64,000 nt of DNA from positions 259,104-323,103 of the forward strand of contig NZ_JABXWR010000001.1 of the NCBI RefSeq assembly GCF_013377755.1, given 5' to 3'. Source of the stretch: Methanofollis tationis. Lineage in GTDB: Archaea > Halobacteriota > Methanomicrobia > Methanomicrobiales > Methanofollaceae. Positions 7,965-16,700 of this stretch are shown one piece after another (within the stretch, counting starts at the first letter, position 1; the number at the start of each line of letters is the position of its first letter). Under the pieces are notes generated by a model. The model searched no databases. It saw nothing but the letters and a program-made list of their open reading frames with translations, and was not told where the DNA came from. Both the position numbers and the translations under genes were made by a program.

Positions 7965-8561
7965 ATGATCGCTCATCTCTCTGGAGAACTGGCATCCACC
8001 GGCGACCGGTGGGTGGTGATCGATATCGGCGGCGTCGGCTACCAGGTGCAGGTGACCAGGCCGGCGCTGGAGCGCCTCAGGCAGACCGAGGGCCGCGTCA
8101 TGGTGCACACCCATATGGTGGTCCGCGACGACGACATCCAGATCTATGGCTTTCTCCACCCGAGCGAACGCGACCTCTTCACGATCCTGATCGGCGTCAC
8201 CGGGATCGGCCCCCAGACCGCCATGAACATCCTCTCCGGGCTCTCCTTCGAGGAGTTCGCACTCGCCGTCCTTGACGAGGACGAAAAGGCGCTCACCCGG
8301 ATCCCGGGGATCGGGCAGAAGGGTGCGAAACGCCTGATCCTGGAGTTGAAGGAGAAGATGAAGAAGCGTGCCGATACCCTGGCCGTCAGCCGGCGCCCGG
8401 CCGAGGTCCGCGACGCCGCAAGCGCCCTCATCTCCCTCGGGTTCTCGCCGCAGGAGGCTGAAGCGGCGGTCGACGCCGTCCTCCCGGGCCTCGCCGACCC
8501 GACGGTGCAGGCCCTGATCAGGGCCGCACTTGCATACATCAGGGAGCACCGGTCCGCATGA
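7965..8561 (+). CDS. ruvA: Holliday-junction branch-migration subunit RuvA
   Basis: 198 residues. An N-terminal OB fold ([30 protein letters not shown]) is followed by two helix-hairpin-helix motifs ([16 protein letters not shown] and [20 protein letters not shown]) that bind the junction, and a C-terminal three-helix domain ([25 protein letters not shown]) that contacts RuvB. All three domains are complete. Its stop overlaps the ruvB start by four bases (ATGA). Works with RuvB as the branch-migration motor. Confidence 0.95.
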   Translation: MIAHLSGELASTGDRWVVIDIGGVGYQVQVTRPALERLRQTEGRVMVHTHMVVRDDDIQIYGFLHPSERDLFTILIGVTGIGPQTAMNILSGLSFEEFALAVLDEDEKALTRIPGIGQKGAKRLILELKEKMKKRADTLAVSRRPAEVRDAASALISLGFSPQEAEAAVDAVLPGLADPTVQALIRAALAYIREHRSA

Positions 8562-9547
8562 CAGAACGCATCCCCTCACCTGCCCTCCTCAGGGACGAGC
8601 CCGACGACGTCGCCATCAGGCCGGCCTCCTTCGACGAGTTCGTGGGCCAGCCGCAGGTAAAAGAGACCCTCGCCATCGCCATCGCCGCCGCAAAAAAGCG
8701 CGGCGAGTCCCTCGACCACATCCTCTTCTCCGGTCCGCCGGGCCTGGGGAAGACCACCCTCGCCCAGATCATCGCCCGGGAGATGGGGGCCGGGATCAGG
8801 AGCACCTCAGGCCCGGTGCTCGAGCGGCCCGGCGACCTGGCCGCCCAGCTCACCGCCCTCTCTGCCGGAGACGTCCTCTTCATCGACGAGATCCACCGGC
8901 TAAACCCGGTCGTCGAGGAGATCCTCTACCCGGCGATGGAGGACGCCTGCATCGACGTGATGATCGGCGAGGGGCCGGGGGCGCGTTCGGTCCAGCTCCC
9001 GCTCGAGCCCTTCACCCTGGTCGGGGCCACGACGAAGGTCGGGCTGCTCGGCTCCCCCCTCCGCGATCGGTTCGGTTTCATCTTCCGCCTCAACCTCTAC
9101 GAGGCCGCCGACCTGGTCAGGATCGTGGAACGGAGCGCCGCGATCATGCAGACCCCGATCACCCCTGAAGGGGCGGACGAGATCGCACGGCGGAGCCGCG
9201 GGACGCCCAGGATCGCCAACCGTCTCCTCAGGCGGGTGCGGGACTTCGCCCTCGTCCGGGGCGACGGCCGCATCGACGGGGCGACCGCCGACGCCGCCCT
9301 CACCATGCTCGGCATCGACCGCCTGGGCCTCGACGACCTCGACCGCCGGATCCTCTCGGTGATCGCAGACGACTTCGGCGGGGGGCCGGTGGGGGTCAGG
9401 ACGATCGCCATCTCGGTGGGAGAGGAGGTGCGGACCGTCGAAGAGGTCTACGAGCCCTACCTGATCCAGATCGGGTTTATCAAGCGCACGCCCCAGGGCC
9501 GGGAGACGACGGCGGCGGCGCGGCGGCACCTCGATGCGGCCTTATAA
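8558..9547 (+). CDS. ruvB: Holliday-junction DNA helicase RuvB
   Basis: 329 residues, full length. AAA+ ATPase with Walker [10 protein letters not shown] at 59-67, Walker [12 protein letters not shown], sensor motif [19 protein letters not shown] and the arginine-rich box [22 protein letters not shown]-terminal winged helix ([37 protein letters not shown]) binds DNA. The hexamer pumps DNA through the RuvA tetramer. All catalytic elements appear intact, so the system is likely functional. It is followed 18 bases later by an unknown gene. Confidence 0.96.
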   Translation: MTERIPSPALLRDEPDDVAIRPASFDEFVGQPQVKETLAIAIAAAKKRGESLDHILFSGPPGLGKTTLAQIIAREMGAGIRSTSGPVLERPGDLAAQLTALSAGDVLFIDEIHRLNPVVEEILYPAMEDACIDVMIGEGPGARSVQLPLEPFTLVGATTKVGLLGSPLRDRFGFIFRLNLYEAADLVRIVERSAAIMQTPITPEGADEIARRSRGTPRIANRLLRRVRDFALVRGDGRIDGATADAALTMLGIDRLGLDDLDRRILSVIADDFGGGPVGVRTIAISVGEEVRTVEEVYEPYLIQIGFIKRTPQGRETTAAARRHLDAAL

Positions 9548-9565
9548 TATGCTGACGCCACATCT

Positions 9566-10513
9566 ATGGGATCAACCATGGTGCTCGAAGAGACGCTGAC
9601 GCTCAATGATATCGACGATGCAGAGGACCTCGTCCGGACCCTCAGGGGCGCCGGCATGACGGCGCGCCTCTCCCGGACGACCAGACTGGACCGCTCCCTG
9701 GTGTTGACCGGGCGGGTCCGGGATTTCAGATCGCTTTTTTCCGGGGAGATCGTACAGGTCGCAGACCCGGGCCTGAAGGAGGGATACAAACATACGCTCG
9801 CCGATATCGAGAAGACGGTGGAGAGCGTCGCCGCATTCATGGCCGAACACCCCCCGGGCGTCCCCTTTCCCGATGACGCAGGGCAGGACCTCATCAGGCC
9901 GGTCATGGAGGCGCTCGAGAAGGACGGAGCCGGGGAGACCATCCCTGACGAGACCGCAGAACAATTCGTGCACTGGATCAGGGCCCTTGCCCTGCTGCAG
10001 AGCAACGGCCTCATCGAGATCCGGGAGGACGGGGAGATGGCCCTGCAGCGCCATGCCGACCCGGACGACCTTGTCATGTCCCTCCCCTTCGCGCTCGTGT
10101 ATGAAGCAGAGCCCGAGTCGCTCGGCACCTATGGCATCAGGGTGATGATGACGATCGCCTCGGTGCCGCTCTGCCGGGTGACGTTCGGCGCCGATGCGAT
10201 CGCCGGGATGGATATCGGGGAGGTCGACGCCCTCATCGCCGACCTGGAGATCGACGAGGAGGAGTACGACGCCTTCATGGAGCGCCTCTCCGTCAAGATG
10301 ATCGTGGTGGAGCGGGTCCTGGAGTGCATCGAGGAGCGCGGCACCGCTACGGCGATGGAGATCTATGAGATGATGAAGGGCGAACCCCTCACCACCGGGG
10401 AGGGCGAGATCACCCTGAAACTCGACCTCGATTACCTGCGCGACCTCCTGGCCGACCTCTTCAAGGCCAGGGTGGTCCGCAGGAGCGGGGCAGCGTTCAG
10501 GATCGCTTCATAG
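9566..10513 (+). CDS. unknown protein, last gene of the ruvCAB operon
   Basis: 315 residues, acidic, not recognised. It starts 18 bases after ruvB on the same strand; a second possible start is the ATG at 9578. The central part is mixed alpha/beta (FALVYEAEPESLGTYGIRVMMTIASVPLCRVTFGAD). Residues 240-315 (IVVERVLECIEERGTATAMEIYEMMKGE...LRDLLADLFKARVVRRSGAAFRIAS) look like a winged-helix domain by helix pattern and the terminal beta-hairpin. No membrane segment or metal motif is apparent. Position suggests a role in recombination or its regulation, but this is inference from linkage only. Confidence 0.75.
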   Translation: MGSTMVLEETLTLNDIDDAEDLVRTLRGAGMTARLSRTTRLDRSLVLTGRVRDFRSLFSGEIVQVADPGLKEGYKHTLADIEKTVESVAAFMAEHPPGVPFPDDAGQDLIRPVMEALEKDGAGETIPDETAEQFVHWIRALALLQSNGLIEIREDGEMALQRHADPDDLVMSLPFALVYEAEPESLGTYGIRVMMTIASVPLCRVTFGADAIAGMDIGEVDALIADLEIDEEEYDAFMERLSVKMIVVERVLECIEERGTATAMEIYEMMKGEPLTTGEGEITLKLDLDYLRDLLADLFKARVVRRSGAAFRIAS

Positions 10514-11434
10514 GGCCGAAAACCACCGGATCGTCTCCGCCAGCCCCTCCTCCAGGGAGTAGGCGGGTGCGTAGCCGAACGCCTCCCGGGCGCGGGTGAT
10601 ATCGGCGAGGGAGTCCCGCACATCCCCGGCCCGCCGCTCCCGGTGGATCGGCTCGAGGTCGATTCCGGTCAGGTCCATGATCGTCCGGGCGAGGGCGTTG
10701 ATGCTCGTCCGCTCCCCGCAGGCGATGTTGAACACTCCCTGTGCATCGCTCTGCATCGATTTGATGTTCGCCTGCACCACGTTTTTCACGTAGGTGAAGT
10801 CCCGCGTCTGTTCGCCGTCGCCGTCGATCACCGGCGGTTGACGGTTCAGGATCCACGTCAGAAAGTGCGGGATCACCGCCGCGTACTGCGAGTTCGGGTC
10901 CTGCCGCGGGCCAAAGACATTGAAATAGCGGAGGCAGACGGTCGAAAGCCCGTAGAGGTCGGAAAAAACCGAGGCGTAGTGCTCGTCGGCGAGTTTCGAG
11001 ACGGCATAGGGCGAGAGCGGGGCCGGGACCATATCCTCGCGCTTGGGGAGGGTCGGCGTGTTCCCGTAGACCGATGAGGAGGAGGCCATCACGACTTTTT
11101 TCACGCCTGCGTCTCTGGCGGCGATCAGGACATTCAGGGTCCCGGTGACGTTCGCTTCATGCGTGGCAAGCGGGTTCTCCACCGAGCGCTGCACACTGGG
11201 CAATGCCGCCTGGTGAAAGACCCCGTCCGCCCCTGCAAAAATCCTCTGGAGGAGGGGGAGATCGGTGACGCTCCCCCGGACAAACGAGACCCGCCCCTCG
11301 CGGATGAGCGGTTCGATGTTCTCGATATGCCCGGTCGAGAGATTGTCGAGCACGATCAGGTCGTGCGCATCTGTGAGTGCTTCGGTGAGGTTCGAGCCGA
11401 TAAACCCTGCTCCTCCCGTAATGATATACTTCAG
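10508..11434 (-). CDS. NAD-dependent sugar epimerase (GalE-like SDR), CTG start
   Basis: About 309 residues of the extended short-chain dehydrogenase family. The Rossmann motif TGGAGFIGSN lies at the very N-terminus only if translation begins at CTG 11432-11434; the next usable start (GTG at 11353) would remove the NAD-binding loop. GAGG lies seven bases upstream of the CTG, good spacing for a ribosome-binding site. The catalytic pair is in SPYAVSKLADE (YxxxK), with S in SSSSVYG. Substrate-side sequence YFNVFGPRQDPNSQYAAVIP resembles UDP-glucose and UDP-GlcNAc 4-epimerases. Likely supplies sugars for surface glycans. It converges with the unknown gene at its left, overlapping by six bases. 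Confidence 0.85.
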   Translation of the reverse strand: MKYIITGGAGFIGSNLTEALTDAHDLIVLDNLSTGHIENIEPLIREGRVSFVRGSVTDLPLLQRIFAGADGVFHQAALPSVQRSVENPLATHEANVTGTLNVLIAARDAGVKKVVMASSSSVYGNTPTLPKREDMVPAPLSPYAVSKLADEHYASVFSDLYGLSTVCLRYFNVFGPRQDPNSQYAAVIPHFLTWILNRQPPVIDGDGEQTRDFTYVKNVVQANIKSMQSDAQGVFNIACGERTSINALARTIMDLTGIDLEPIHRERRAGDVRDSLADITRAREAFGYAPAYSLEEGLAETIRWFSAL

Positions 11435-11496
11435 ATCATCGCCTCGTCTGAGTAACGACGGAATTACTATATAAATATTTGTATATTGTGCTCGCC

Positions 11497-13294
11497 TTAT
11501 TTTCGCCTTCCTCTCCCCGAGGAGGCGATGAAGCGGGTGTGCGCCAGCATCAGGTCGGTCCTGGTCAAAAACCCGGTCATACGCTCCCCCTCCCCGACGA
11601 CCGGGAGATGGTGGATGTCGTGCTCGATCATCACCCGCAATGCCTCTTCGAGGGTGCGCCCCTCGTGGATCGTCAGCGGGGCGCGGGTCATCCGCTCCCC
11701 GACCGGCCTGGAGAGGTCGCCGCCGGCCAGGAGTTCGCGCACGTCCCGCGTCGTGATGATCCCGACGAGGCGGTCCCCTTCGAGGACCGGATAGCCGGTG
11801 TGGGTCGTGGTCGAGATCAGGGAGAAGACCTTTGTGCAGGGGTCGGCGGGCGAGAGGGCGATGACCGAGGGGGCCGGGACCATCACCTCGCCCACCAGGA
11901 TCGCCTCCAGGATGTCCACCTCGAACTCGCCCCGGTGAGCGCCCGACTCTGCCTTGCTCTGCACCTGCTCGAGAAAGATTGTCTCCTCGCGGGCGAGCAC
12001 ATAGGCGATCCCCACCGCTCCCATCGCAGGCACAAAAAGGGAGAAGTTTCCGGTCATCTCGACGACCATGATCAGCACGGCGATGGGTGCGTTGGAGATG
12101 GCGCCAAAGAGGGCGATCATCCCGACGACCACGAACCCCGGCACCAGGTCGAGCGGGACCATGCCCGGGAGAACCGTATGAAAAACCATGCCGACCGCCC
12201 CGCCGGCCACCGCCCCGATCATCATGCCGGGCGCAAACACGCCGCCGCTCCCTCCTGATCCGATGGTTAAGGAGGTGGTGAGGATCTTGACGAAGGGGAT
12301 GATGAGGAGGACAGAGAGCGGGAGCATCGAGTAGAGGGCGAGCTGGACAAAGCCGTAGCCGGTCCCGAGGCCGGCCAGGCCTATCACCGCCGTCTCAGGG
12401 GGAGAGGTAGCAGAGCCCGACCGCAACGGCGCCCGTGAGGAAGGCGCCGGCGAGGGGCTTGACATGGTTCGGGATCCGATATCGCTGGAAAAGTCTGTTA
12501 AATGCCTTGTTCGCCCCGTAGAATGTCCTGATATACAGGATCCCAAAGCCGGCCGAGATCACGCCGAGGACGAGGAAGAAGGGGAGCTGGGGAATGGTCC
12601 ATGCCACCGCCACCGGCGAGAAGACCGGATCGAAGCCCTCGACCGTCCCGAAGATCGCATACCCGATCACCGAGGCGAGGAAGCCCGGGATGATCGCCTC
12701 AGACTCGAAGTCGCGCCGGTAGAGGATCTCGGCCGCAAGGATCGCCCCGCCAAGGGGAGCCTTGAAGATCGTGCCGATCCCGGCCCCGATGCCGGTGGCG
12801 ATCGCGATGCGTCGCTCCTTCTCGGAAAGCCCGAGATAGTCGGCGACGATCGATCCGAACCCGGCTGAGATCTGGGCGGTCGGCCCCTCCCGGCCCGCGC
12901 TTCCTCCGGTGGAGATGGTGATGATCGCCGTGATCGCCTTGAGCAGGGGTATGCGGTGCCTGATCCGCCCGTCGCCGTGGAACGCCCGGATCGCCGCATC
13001 GGTCCCGTGCCCCTCTGCCTCAGGGGCGAAGGTGTAGACCAGGAGGCCGGAGAGGAGGCCGCCGAAACAGATCACCGGCAGGATGAGCCAGGGGGTTTCC
13101 GGGGACGACCAGAGGGAGATATCGGCGATGCTCTCTCCCTCCTCGGGGAGGTTGAACCCGACGATCGTCTCCATGAAGAAGTGTGTCCCGATCTCGAGCC
13201 CCTCAAAGAAGAGGAGGGCGCCGACGCCGGAGATCACGCCGACTACGATGGCGATGAGAAGGATCCGCTGCGAAGGTGTGGCGCCGCCGGTCAT
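11497..13294 (-). pseudogene. ClC chloride channel with CBS domains, +1 frameshift
   Basis: The first part, from ATG at 13294, encodes ClC membrane helices with GREGP (gating glutamate) and ends ...VGLCYLSP at a TGA near 12395. The next frame continues without loss: PPETAVIGLAGLGTGYGF, then GSGGSGGVFAPG (ClC chloride-binding motif), more helices, and two CBS domains (VMVPAPSVIALSP..., MTRAPLTIHEG...). The switch point is a run of five C followed by TGA (CTC TCC CCC TGA G). Dropping one base restores one protein of about 600 residues. It could be a real mutation, a sequencing error in the C run, or +1 recoding at CCC-UGA; nothing here decides. Confidence 0.8.
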
Positions 13295-13620
13295 GGTTTT
13301 TCAGCATGAACATTGTGGGGCAAACGGGATAAAACGTATCTCGCCATCCCTGAATTGCCATCGGGCGGGATATGGCCGGCCTTGCGGGGCGCAGCAAAAA
13401 CTCTGCGCGCTCATCGAGCAATCGGGGGATTTCGGCGCGTATAATGGCGCGATGGGATCGGGGCGGAGACGTGCCGTAAATTAATCAATTAACTATTACA
13501 AAATGTTAATTAAAAATTGTGTACCGGTCTGGCCGGCCGGCTCGGGTACGGCGCCGCGAAGATCCGGTTTTGCACTATCGTTTAGAAAGTCTTTAATAAG
13601 ATTTCAAGAGAGTTAAGTTT
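13295..13620. other. intergenic region between clc and fdhC
   Basis: No gene seen. An AT-rich patch (13484-13518, aattaatcaattaactatta) stands out in GC-rich surroundings and may carry regulator sites or the promoter of an untranslated leader of fdhC. The two flanking genes are divergent, so both promoters should lie here. Confidence 0.45.
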
Positions 13621-13621
13621 G

Positions 13622-13657
13622 ACCTATACGAGAAAGACTTTATAGTGCTGTATAGGT
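13622..13657 (+). promoter_or_regulatory. fdhC promoter with TATA box inside an inverted repeat
   Basis: ACCTATAC (13622-13629) and its exact reverse complement GTATAGGT (13650-13657) flank ctttatagt (about 13638-13646), a good archaeal TATA-like sequence about 40 bases before the fdhC start. A dimeric repressor on the two arms would occlude TFB/TBP binding; this is an inference from geometry. GAGGTG near 13669 is the likely ribosome-binding site. Confidence 0.5.
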
Positions 13658-13683
13658 AGGACGTTTAAGAGGTGTAAAGAAAA

Positions 13684-14553
13684 ATGGTGTTCCATCCTCC
13701 AGTAGCAATTGTCGCAAAGGCGGGTGACGCAGGGAAGTACAAGACCTCCCTCCCCGCATGGAACATGATCCTGAGAGGGTTCATGTCAGGAGCCTACATC
13801 GCCATGGGTGCCGGTCTGGCAACCGTCTGTTTCACAGGCGCTGCCCCGCTCCTGGGTGCAGGTATGGCGAAGCTGATCCTGGGTGCCGTCTTCCCCGTAG
13901 GGCTTATCATCACCGTCCTTACCGGTGCAGAACTCTTCACCGGTGACGCGATGCTCGCCCCGATGGCTGCGTTTATCCACAAGATCTCCTGGGCTAACGT
14001 GATCAACCTCTGGATCTGGGTCTATATCGGCAACCTCATCGGCTCGATCGTCTACGCCTACATCATGGCGATGGGCCCCCTGACCAGCTGGAACGCCGCA
14101 GGTGTCGGCGCCGCGAACGTCTTTGGCGTGAGCGCTGTCAGCATTGCGGTGGGCAAGATATCGTACTTCAGCGCTCCAGCCGTATGGTCGCTCTTCCTCA
14201 AGGCGATCGGTTGTAACTGGCTCGTCAACCTGGCCATCCTCCTCGGCATCTGCGCCGACGACGCGGTAGGCAAGTTCTTCGGCATCTGGTTCCCGATCAT
14301 GGCCTTCGTTTCCACCGGGTTCGAGCACTGTGTCGCAAACATGTACTTCATACCGGCAGGCATTCTGACCGCACCCTACCTGAGTGCCGAACAGGCCGCA
14401 GGTATCGGTGCCAACCTCCAGCAGCTCAGCTGGGTGACCATGTGGACCAACAACATCATCGTCGTTACCATCGGCAACATCGTTGGTGGCCTGCTCTTCG
14501 TCGGCGTCATCTACTGGGTCGCCTTCAAGAAAGAGATCGCGGCACTCAAGTAA
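13684..14553 (+). CDS. fdhC: formate/nitrite-family channel, formate transporter
   Basis: 289 residues. FNT-family pentameric membrane channel, here most like methanogen FdhC that brings in formate for formate dehydrogenase. Six membrane helices can be read; family motifs include FMSGAYIAMGAGLA near residue 35, LTGAELFTGDAM near 80, and GFEHCVANMYFIPAG near 215, which carries the conserved central histidine. Codon use and lack of rare codons suggest high expression. No fdhA or fdhB genes follow, so the dehydrogenase must be elsewhere. It is followed after 12 bases by an OB-fold membrane protein. Confidence 0.92.
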   Translation: MVFHPPVAIVAKAGDAGKYKTSLPAWNMILRGFMSGAYIAMGAGLATVCFTGAAPLLGAGMAKLILGAVFPVGLIITVLTGAELFTGDAMLAPMAAFIHKISWANVINLWIWVYIGNLIGSIVYAYIMAMGPLTSWNAAGVGAANVFGVSAVSIAVGKISYFSAPAVWSLFLKAIGCNWLVNLAILLGICADDAVGKFFGIWFPIMAFVSTGFEHCVANMYFIPAGILTAPYLSAEQAAGIGANLQQLSWVTMWTNNIIVVTIGNIVGGLLFVGVIYWVAFKKEIAALK

Positions 14554-14565
14554 CCAGCGTGCACA

Positions 14566-15072
14566 ATGGAAATCAGAAACACCAATGTGCGGATTTCGGC
14601 CGTTTCCCTGGCCGTCGCCGCATTTTTTATCGTTCTTGTCCTGGTGACATTCGTCATCACCGGCAACCGCACAATTCTCATCTGGGGCATCCCGACGATC
14701 ATCCTGCTCTTCGTCATACCGCTGGCGCTCAACTACATGAGCCAGAGCCAGTATGCCGACCTGGTCCCGGTCTATGAACAGGAGGCAAAGGACGTCAGGA
14801 TCAAGACGATCAACGAGAGTATGCTGGGCAAACCGGTCAGGATCCGCGGTGTCGTCGAACGATCGATGTTCCGTTTCCTGAACAGGCCGCAGTACCTCGT
14901 CGCCGACAAGAGCGGCGAGATCTCGGTGAAGATGTTCACGTCGCCGCAGGAAGACGTCAAAAAAGGCGACGTCGTCGAAGTGCTCGGTATTATCATCCGT
15001 CGTTATGTGGCAACCGGCGAACCGGTGGTCAACTGCGTCTCGATCAGGAAGATAAAGCCGCAAGAAAAGTAA
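14566..15072 (+). CDS. membrane-anchored OB-fold protein
   Basis: 168 residues. Two closely spaced hydrophobic segments at residues about 12-33 and 38-55 form a membrane hairpin, followed by a soluble part from about 75 on. The soluble part (LGKPVRIRGVVERSMFRFLNRPQYLVADKSGEISVKMFTSPQEDVKKGDVVEVLGIIIRR) has the strand pattern of an OB fold of the nucleic-acid-binding tRNA_anti kind. It directly follows fdhC and is probably co-transcribed. Role unknown; a link to formate uptake is suggested only by position. Confidence 0.75.
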   Translation: MEIRNTNVRISAVSLAVAAFFIVLVLVTFVITGNRTILIWGIPTIILLFVIPLALNYMSQSQYADLVPVYEQEAKDVRIKTINESMLGKPVRIRGVVERSMFRFLNRPQYLVADKSGEISVKMFTSPQEDVKKGDVVEVLGIIIRRYVATGEPVVNCVSIRKIKPQEK

Positions 15073-15098
15073 CTCTTTTGCATGAAGGAGCAGGGGCC

Positions 15099-16700
15099 CT
15101 AGGAAAAGCCCCGGTGCAGTCCTTCATCGAGTGACGATCGTCTCTCCCTGTTCAGCCGCGCAATATACTCGTCGAAGAGATGGATCCTGGTGCTCACCGG
15201 GAAGGGTATCTTCAGCGTGGAGATCACCGCCTCGCCGGTGTCGAGGGTCTGGATCTCGGTGTCCATGCGGGAGAGGTCCTGTTTTGCGCTGCTCGCGACG
15301 ATATCGCGGTCGCCGCGGTCGCCGAGCCCCATCACCACGAAGGTGTTTAACTGGGCAAGCACGCGGGGGTCGATGTTCTTTGGCTGCTGGGTGACGACGC
15401 AGAGGCCGACGCCGAACTTCCGCCCCTCCATCGCCGCCTCGCGGAAGATCTGCGTCCGCCGCCCGCCGGCCCCGAGCACCCGCTGCGCCTCCTCGATGGC
15501 GATGAGCACCTGCGGGGGCTCCTCTTCGCGTGCGACGCCCCACTCGCGGTGGCGCTGCATGATCCGCCGGGTGATCACCGAGAGGGCGAAGAGCTCGCTG
15601 CGCTCGCCCATCTTCGGGATGTCGATGAGGACGACCCGGTTCTCCTCCAGGGCGTCGACGATCTCCTCGATCGCCGAGCCCGAGGGCTTTAAGAAGGCGG
15701 CGTTCGTCCTGGTGAGGATCTGGACGTGGCGGGCGATCACCTTCAGGGTGCCCGGGTGGAAGCCGCGGAGATGTTCGGCAGTCGCTTTATGATTTTTTGG
15801 ATACGTCGCCTCTTTTGCCGGGTCGAAGGTCTCGAAGTCGGTCTCCTGGAAGAAACCGATCAACTCTGCGCCGTTCACGTCCTCGAGGAGTTCGAGCACG
15901 TCCCGCTGGGCGTCAGAGTGATCGAAGAGAAGGTTGAGGTCGGAGGCCCGCACGTCGTCGTACTCGAGTCTGAGCCTGGAGAACGAGTATTTCTTCACGT
16001 TCTCATCACTGATCGTGAAGACGGCGAGCCCGTCCCTCCCGGCCGTGTAGTGGATAAGCCCTTTCGTCGATTCCCCGGTCGATGAGCGCCCCCCGGCGGC
16101 GTACTCCCCGTGCGGGTCGACGATCAGGAGCCCGAACTGCTTCTCCCTCATGCACGAGGCAGAGAAAACCTTCATGAAGTTGCTCTTCCCCATCCCGGTC
16201 GTCGCAAACACGCCCATGTGCTGGGCCATCACCCGCGCGTGGAGGGCGACCGGTACGCCTTCCAGGACGCCCTGCCCGGTCTTCATCACCCCGACCTCGA
16301 TCTCGCCCATCAGGCCGCGCAGGAATCCGAGGTCGTCTGCGGTGGCGACCGAGACCTGGGAGAACTTCGCCGGGATCGTGTTTGGCCGCCTGAACTTCTT
16401 CTCCCGGTCGAGGTAGCCGAGGGGGACGGCGTCGACGCCCAGGAAGACGTCCTCGCCCATCTGGTAGAACTGCCTCGTATAGGGCCGCGTGTCCCACTTC
16501 GGGTCGGCGAAGTTGCAGTCGTGGAGGATGTCGGTGACCTTCCCGAAAAAGGCGAGCCCTTTGACCCCGTCCTGGATTTTCAGGAGGTCGCCGACGCAGA
16601 GGAGTTCGTCGTGGGGGACGATGAAACGGTACGAGAGGACGCTGGTGCCGATCAGCCTGAAGGCGGCGCCTTCTGTTTCAATAGCGTGCAAATTCATCAT
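15099..16700 (-). CDS. herA: HerA DNA translocase/helicase
   Basis: 533 residues. HerA-FtsK superfamily hexameric ATPase that with NurA resects DNA ends after Mre11-Rad50. An N-terminal HAS-barrel (residues about 1-110) is followed by the RecA-like core with Walker A FATTGMGKSNF near 165-175, IVDPHGEY near 195, and IAIEEAQRVLG as Walker B. QQPKNIDPRVLAQLNT and the C-terminal region with the arginine finger are typical. Its start overlaps the nurA end by 23 bases; it is the last gene of the mre11-rad50-nurA-herA operon. Confidence 0.95.
   Translation of the reverse strand: MMNLHAIETEGAAFRLIGTSVLSYRFIVPHDELLCVGDLLKIQDGVKGLAFFGKVTDILHDCNFADPKWDTRPYTRQFYQMGEDVFLGVDAVPLGYLDREKKFRRPNTIPAKFSQVSVATADDLGFLRGLMGEIEVGVMKTGQGVLEGVPVALHARVMAQHMGVFATTGMGKSNFMKVFSASCMREKQFGLLIVDPHGEYAAGGRSSTGESTKGLIHYTAGRDGLAVFTISDENVKKYSFSRLRLEYDDVRASDLNLLFDHSDAQRDVLELLEDVNGAELIGFFQETDFETFDPAKEATYPKNHKATAEHLRGFHPGTLKVIARHVQILTRTNAAFLKPSGSAIEEIVDALEENRVVLIDIPKMGERSELFALSVITRRIMQRHREWGVAREEEPPQVLIAIEEAQRVLGAGGRRTQIFREAAMEGRKFGVGLCVVTQQPKNIDPRVLAQLNTFVVMGLGDRGDRDIVASSAKQDLSRMDTEIQTLDTGEAVISTLKIPFPVSTRIHLFDEYIARLNRERRSSLDEGLHRGFS

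Noticed and set aside
13786-15063. Open minus-strand frame of about 425 codons
   Set aside because: Antisense to fdhC and the OB-fold gene; Asp/His-rich low-complexity composition typical of shadows.
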